Shown: piece by piece, positions 7,089-7,734 of the stretch | Layout of the letters: every line of letters begins with the position of its first letter | How positions within the stretch are numbered: position 1 is the first letter of the stretch | The notes under the pieces: model-generated | The model's database searches: none | Told to the model about the DNA's origin: nothing | Seen by the model: only the letters and a program-made list of their open reading frames with translations | Position numbers and translations under genes: made by a program | Source: a bacterium | Lineage (GTDB): Bacteria; Pseudomonadota; Alphaproteobacteria; Rs-D84 | NCBI GenBank assembly: GCA_014802705.1 | Contig: JAAVBR010000057.1 | Coordinates: forward strand, 1-7,734 | DNA length: 7,734 nucleotides | Direction of reading: 5' to 3'

Positions 7089-7123
7089 TTTTTTCCTCCG
7101 TTTTTATGCCTAATCCAAACGTC
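7038..7123. other. Putative invertible DNA segment (phase-variation switch), OFF orientation
   Basis: Exact 8-bp inverted repeats GACGTTTG (7038-7045) and CAAACGTC (7116-7123) bound a 70-base interior. Each lies in a longer site of 11-6-11 layout: left 7025-7052, spacer GGGACG; right 7109-7136, spacer CGTCGG, whose complement CCGACG shares GACG with the left. Inverting the interior places GGAGG-A6-GTG on the plus strand and fuses VRKSGIFILGILSYAN in frame to VGLFAAFCVTPAHA of the downstream gene, giving a complete signal peptide. It also makes the left site perfectly symmetric. These points are read directly from the sequence. That the inversion happens in cells, and by which enzyme, is inference. 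Layout and spacer length resemble tyrosine-recombinase sites such as dif. Confidence 0.7.
7105..7119 (+). repeat. 15-bp repeat, copy 2 (TATGCCTAATCCAAA)
   Basis: An exact direct copy of 7021-7035. It forms the inner arm of the right putative recombination site, whose outer arm is TTTGTTTGCGG (7126-7136). The ATG within it (7106) gives the downstream frame its apparent start in the present orientation, producing MPNPN in place of a normal signal-peptide N-terminus. Confidence 0.9.
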
Positions 7124-7702
7124 GGTTTGTTTGCGGCATTTTGCGTTACGCCGGCCCACGCCGCCTGTACCACAAATGAAACTGGGAGTTATACGTCATT
7201 ACAGGATATCATACAGGTGGGCACCATGAATGCAACGGGATCTATTGAACGTTCGTGCACCGGTCAAACCGACGGCACGGGAATCTTTACCTCAACCTTT
7301 TGCCCCAAGGTGAACATTGAAACCTTTTGTGGCCAGGGCCCCGATAATTCCATTGAAAAGCGTGGGGTTGATGAATACATTGCTTTGGGATATGCGGACG
7401 ACTTCTATGGGAACGCCCTGGGCTTTAAACCCAGCGGGACGGTTGGCGAATATTGCTATGCCCGGATTTCATCCATCATAAATTATGAAAACGATAATAA
7501 AACAACCGCGCCCAAGAATTCCACTATATGGGCCGTCATTGATCCCGATGGATGGTTGTCTGGTTCCGCATTTTGGGAACATGTCCGGGGATTTGGGGAC
7601 ATGACACAATGCCAAGACTTATGCAGAAATCTGATGTTGATGCGAATGGATGAAGGATTTCCCATTAACGTTTTGTTAAATATATTTCTTGCAAATTCGT
7701 AA
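7106..7702 (+). CDS. Secreted Cys-containing protein, unknown function; 5' end apparently switched off
   Basis: In the present orientation the frame gives 198 residues starting MPNPNVGLFAAFCVTPAHA. That has a hydrophobic stretch and a good signal-peptidase site (AHA|A, after residue 19), but no basic residues before it. The ATG has no ribosome binding site: the bases before it read TCCTCCG, the complement of one. If 7038-7123 is inverted, the frame gains 11 residues net (209 total, GTG start) and a complete signal peptide with MRKS at its start; the mature protein would be about 179 residues. Mature cysteines are at 21, 51, 66, 75, 117, 169 and 173 in the 198-residue numbering, suggesting disulfides in the periplasm or outside. 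Asp/Gly/Trp-containing segments such as DPDGWLSGSAFW (146-157) are visible, but I recognise no family. Base composition looks somewhat more AT-rich than its neighbours. A surface or secreted factor under phase variation is a reasonable guess. Confidence 0.75.
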   Translation: MPNPNVGLFAAFCVTPAHAACTTNETGSYTSLQDIIQVGTMNATGSIERSCTGQTDGTGIFTSTFCPKVNIETFCGQGPDNSIEKRGVDEYIALGYADDFYGNALGFKPSGTVGEYCYARISSIINYENDNKTTAPKNSTIWAVIDPDGWLSGSAFWEHVRGFGDMTQCQDLCRNLMLMRMDEGFPINVLLNIFLANS

Positions 7703-7728
7703 AAATCCCGGCGTTTGCCGGGATTTTT
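7701..7728. terminator. Rho-independent terminator, likely bidirectional
   Basis: A perfect 12-bp stem AAAAATCCCGGC / GCCGGGATTTTT closes a GTTT loop (7713-7716). The GC-rich core followed by five T fits an intrinsic terminator for the secreted-protein gene, whose stop codon (7700-7702) overlaps the base of the stem. The five A on the other side allow it to work for minus-strand transcripts too. Confidence 0.93.
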
Positions 7729-7734
7729 ACTTAT

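Noticed and set aside
7021..7119. CRISPR array or insertion-sequence ends
   Set aside because: Only two repeat copies, no regular spacers, no transposase; the inverted core and the in-frame rescue fit an inversion switch better.
6934..7173. Minus-strand 79-codon frame spanning the repeats (contains FGLGI twice)
   Set aside because: The repeated FGLGI is just the 15-bp repeat read in the complement; it has no ribosome binding site and its 3' end overlaps the J-protein gene.
7106..7180. Lipoprotein signal (HAAC) in the secreted protein
   Set aside because: A lipobox needs a Leu-like residue at -3; His is there. The AHA|A signal-peptidase I site fits better.

Overview
The window looks like a piece of chromosome from an alphaproteobacterium. 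This is an inference from gene content: a MutL carrying the endonuclease motif, GreA, a YajC-SecD-SecF operon, an LptG-type permease, a XerD-type recombinase, and a J-domain protein with an N-terminal Cys cluster of a kind I associate with alphaproteobacteria. No rRNA, tRNA, CRISPR array or transposase is visible. Coding density is high, and the only non-coding gaps over 50 bases are at 1964-2050, 4326-4410 and 6961-7105.

Left half, minus strand (1-4325): greA and then mutL form one transcription unit. After an 87-base gap with its own promoter comes yajC-secD-secF, with secF cut by the window edge. These are housekeeping genes for transcript cleavage, mismatch repair and the accessory Sec translocase. 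greA and lptG diverge from an 85-base gap (4326-4410) that holds two good sigma70-like promoters whose elements overlap on opposite strands. The lptG promoter lies so close to its ATG that the mRNA should have almost no leader.

Right half, plus strand (4411-6960): lptG, a 43-codon single-pass membrane ORF, a XerD-like tyrosine recombinase and a J-domain protein are tightly packed, with one ATGA overlap, and probably form one operon.

The most interesting part is 6961-7734. A strong fixed promoter (TTGCCA-17-TATAAT) points toward a gene for a secreted Cys-containing protein that ends at a perfect 12-bp terminator hairpin. In the orientation given, this gene has no ribosome binding site and its signal peptide lacks the charged N-terminus. 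Both missing parts, a GGAGG-A6-GTG start and a hydrophobic signal-peptide half, lie between promoter and gene on the opposite strand, inside a segment bounded by inverted copies of GACGTTTG/CAAACGTC. Inverting the segment on paper joins this half in frame to the gene and gives a textbook Sec signal peptide. It also turns two 15-bp direct repeats into a perfect inverted repeat around a 6-bp spacer. This is the pattern expected of a small, phase-variable DNA inversion switch, captured here in the OFF orientation. It would switch a translation start and signal-peptide half rather than a promoter. The recombinase is unknown; the nearby XerD-like protein is only a candidate.
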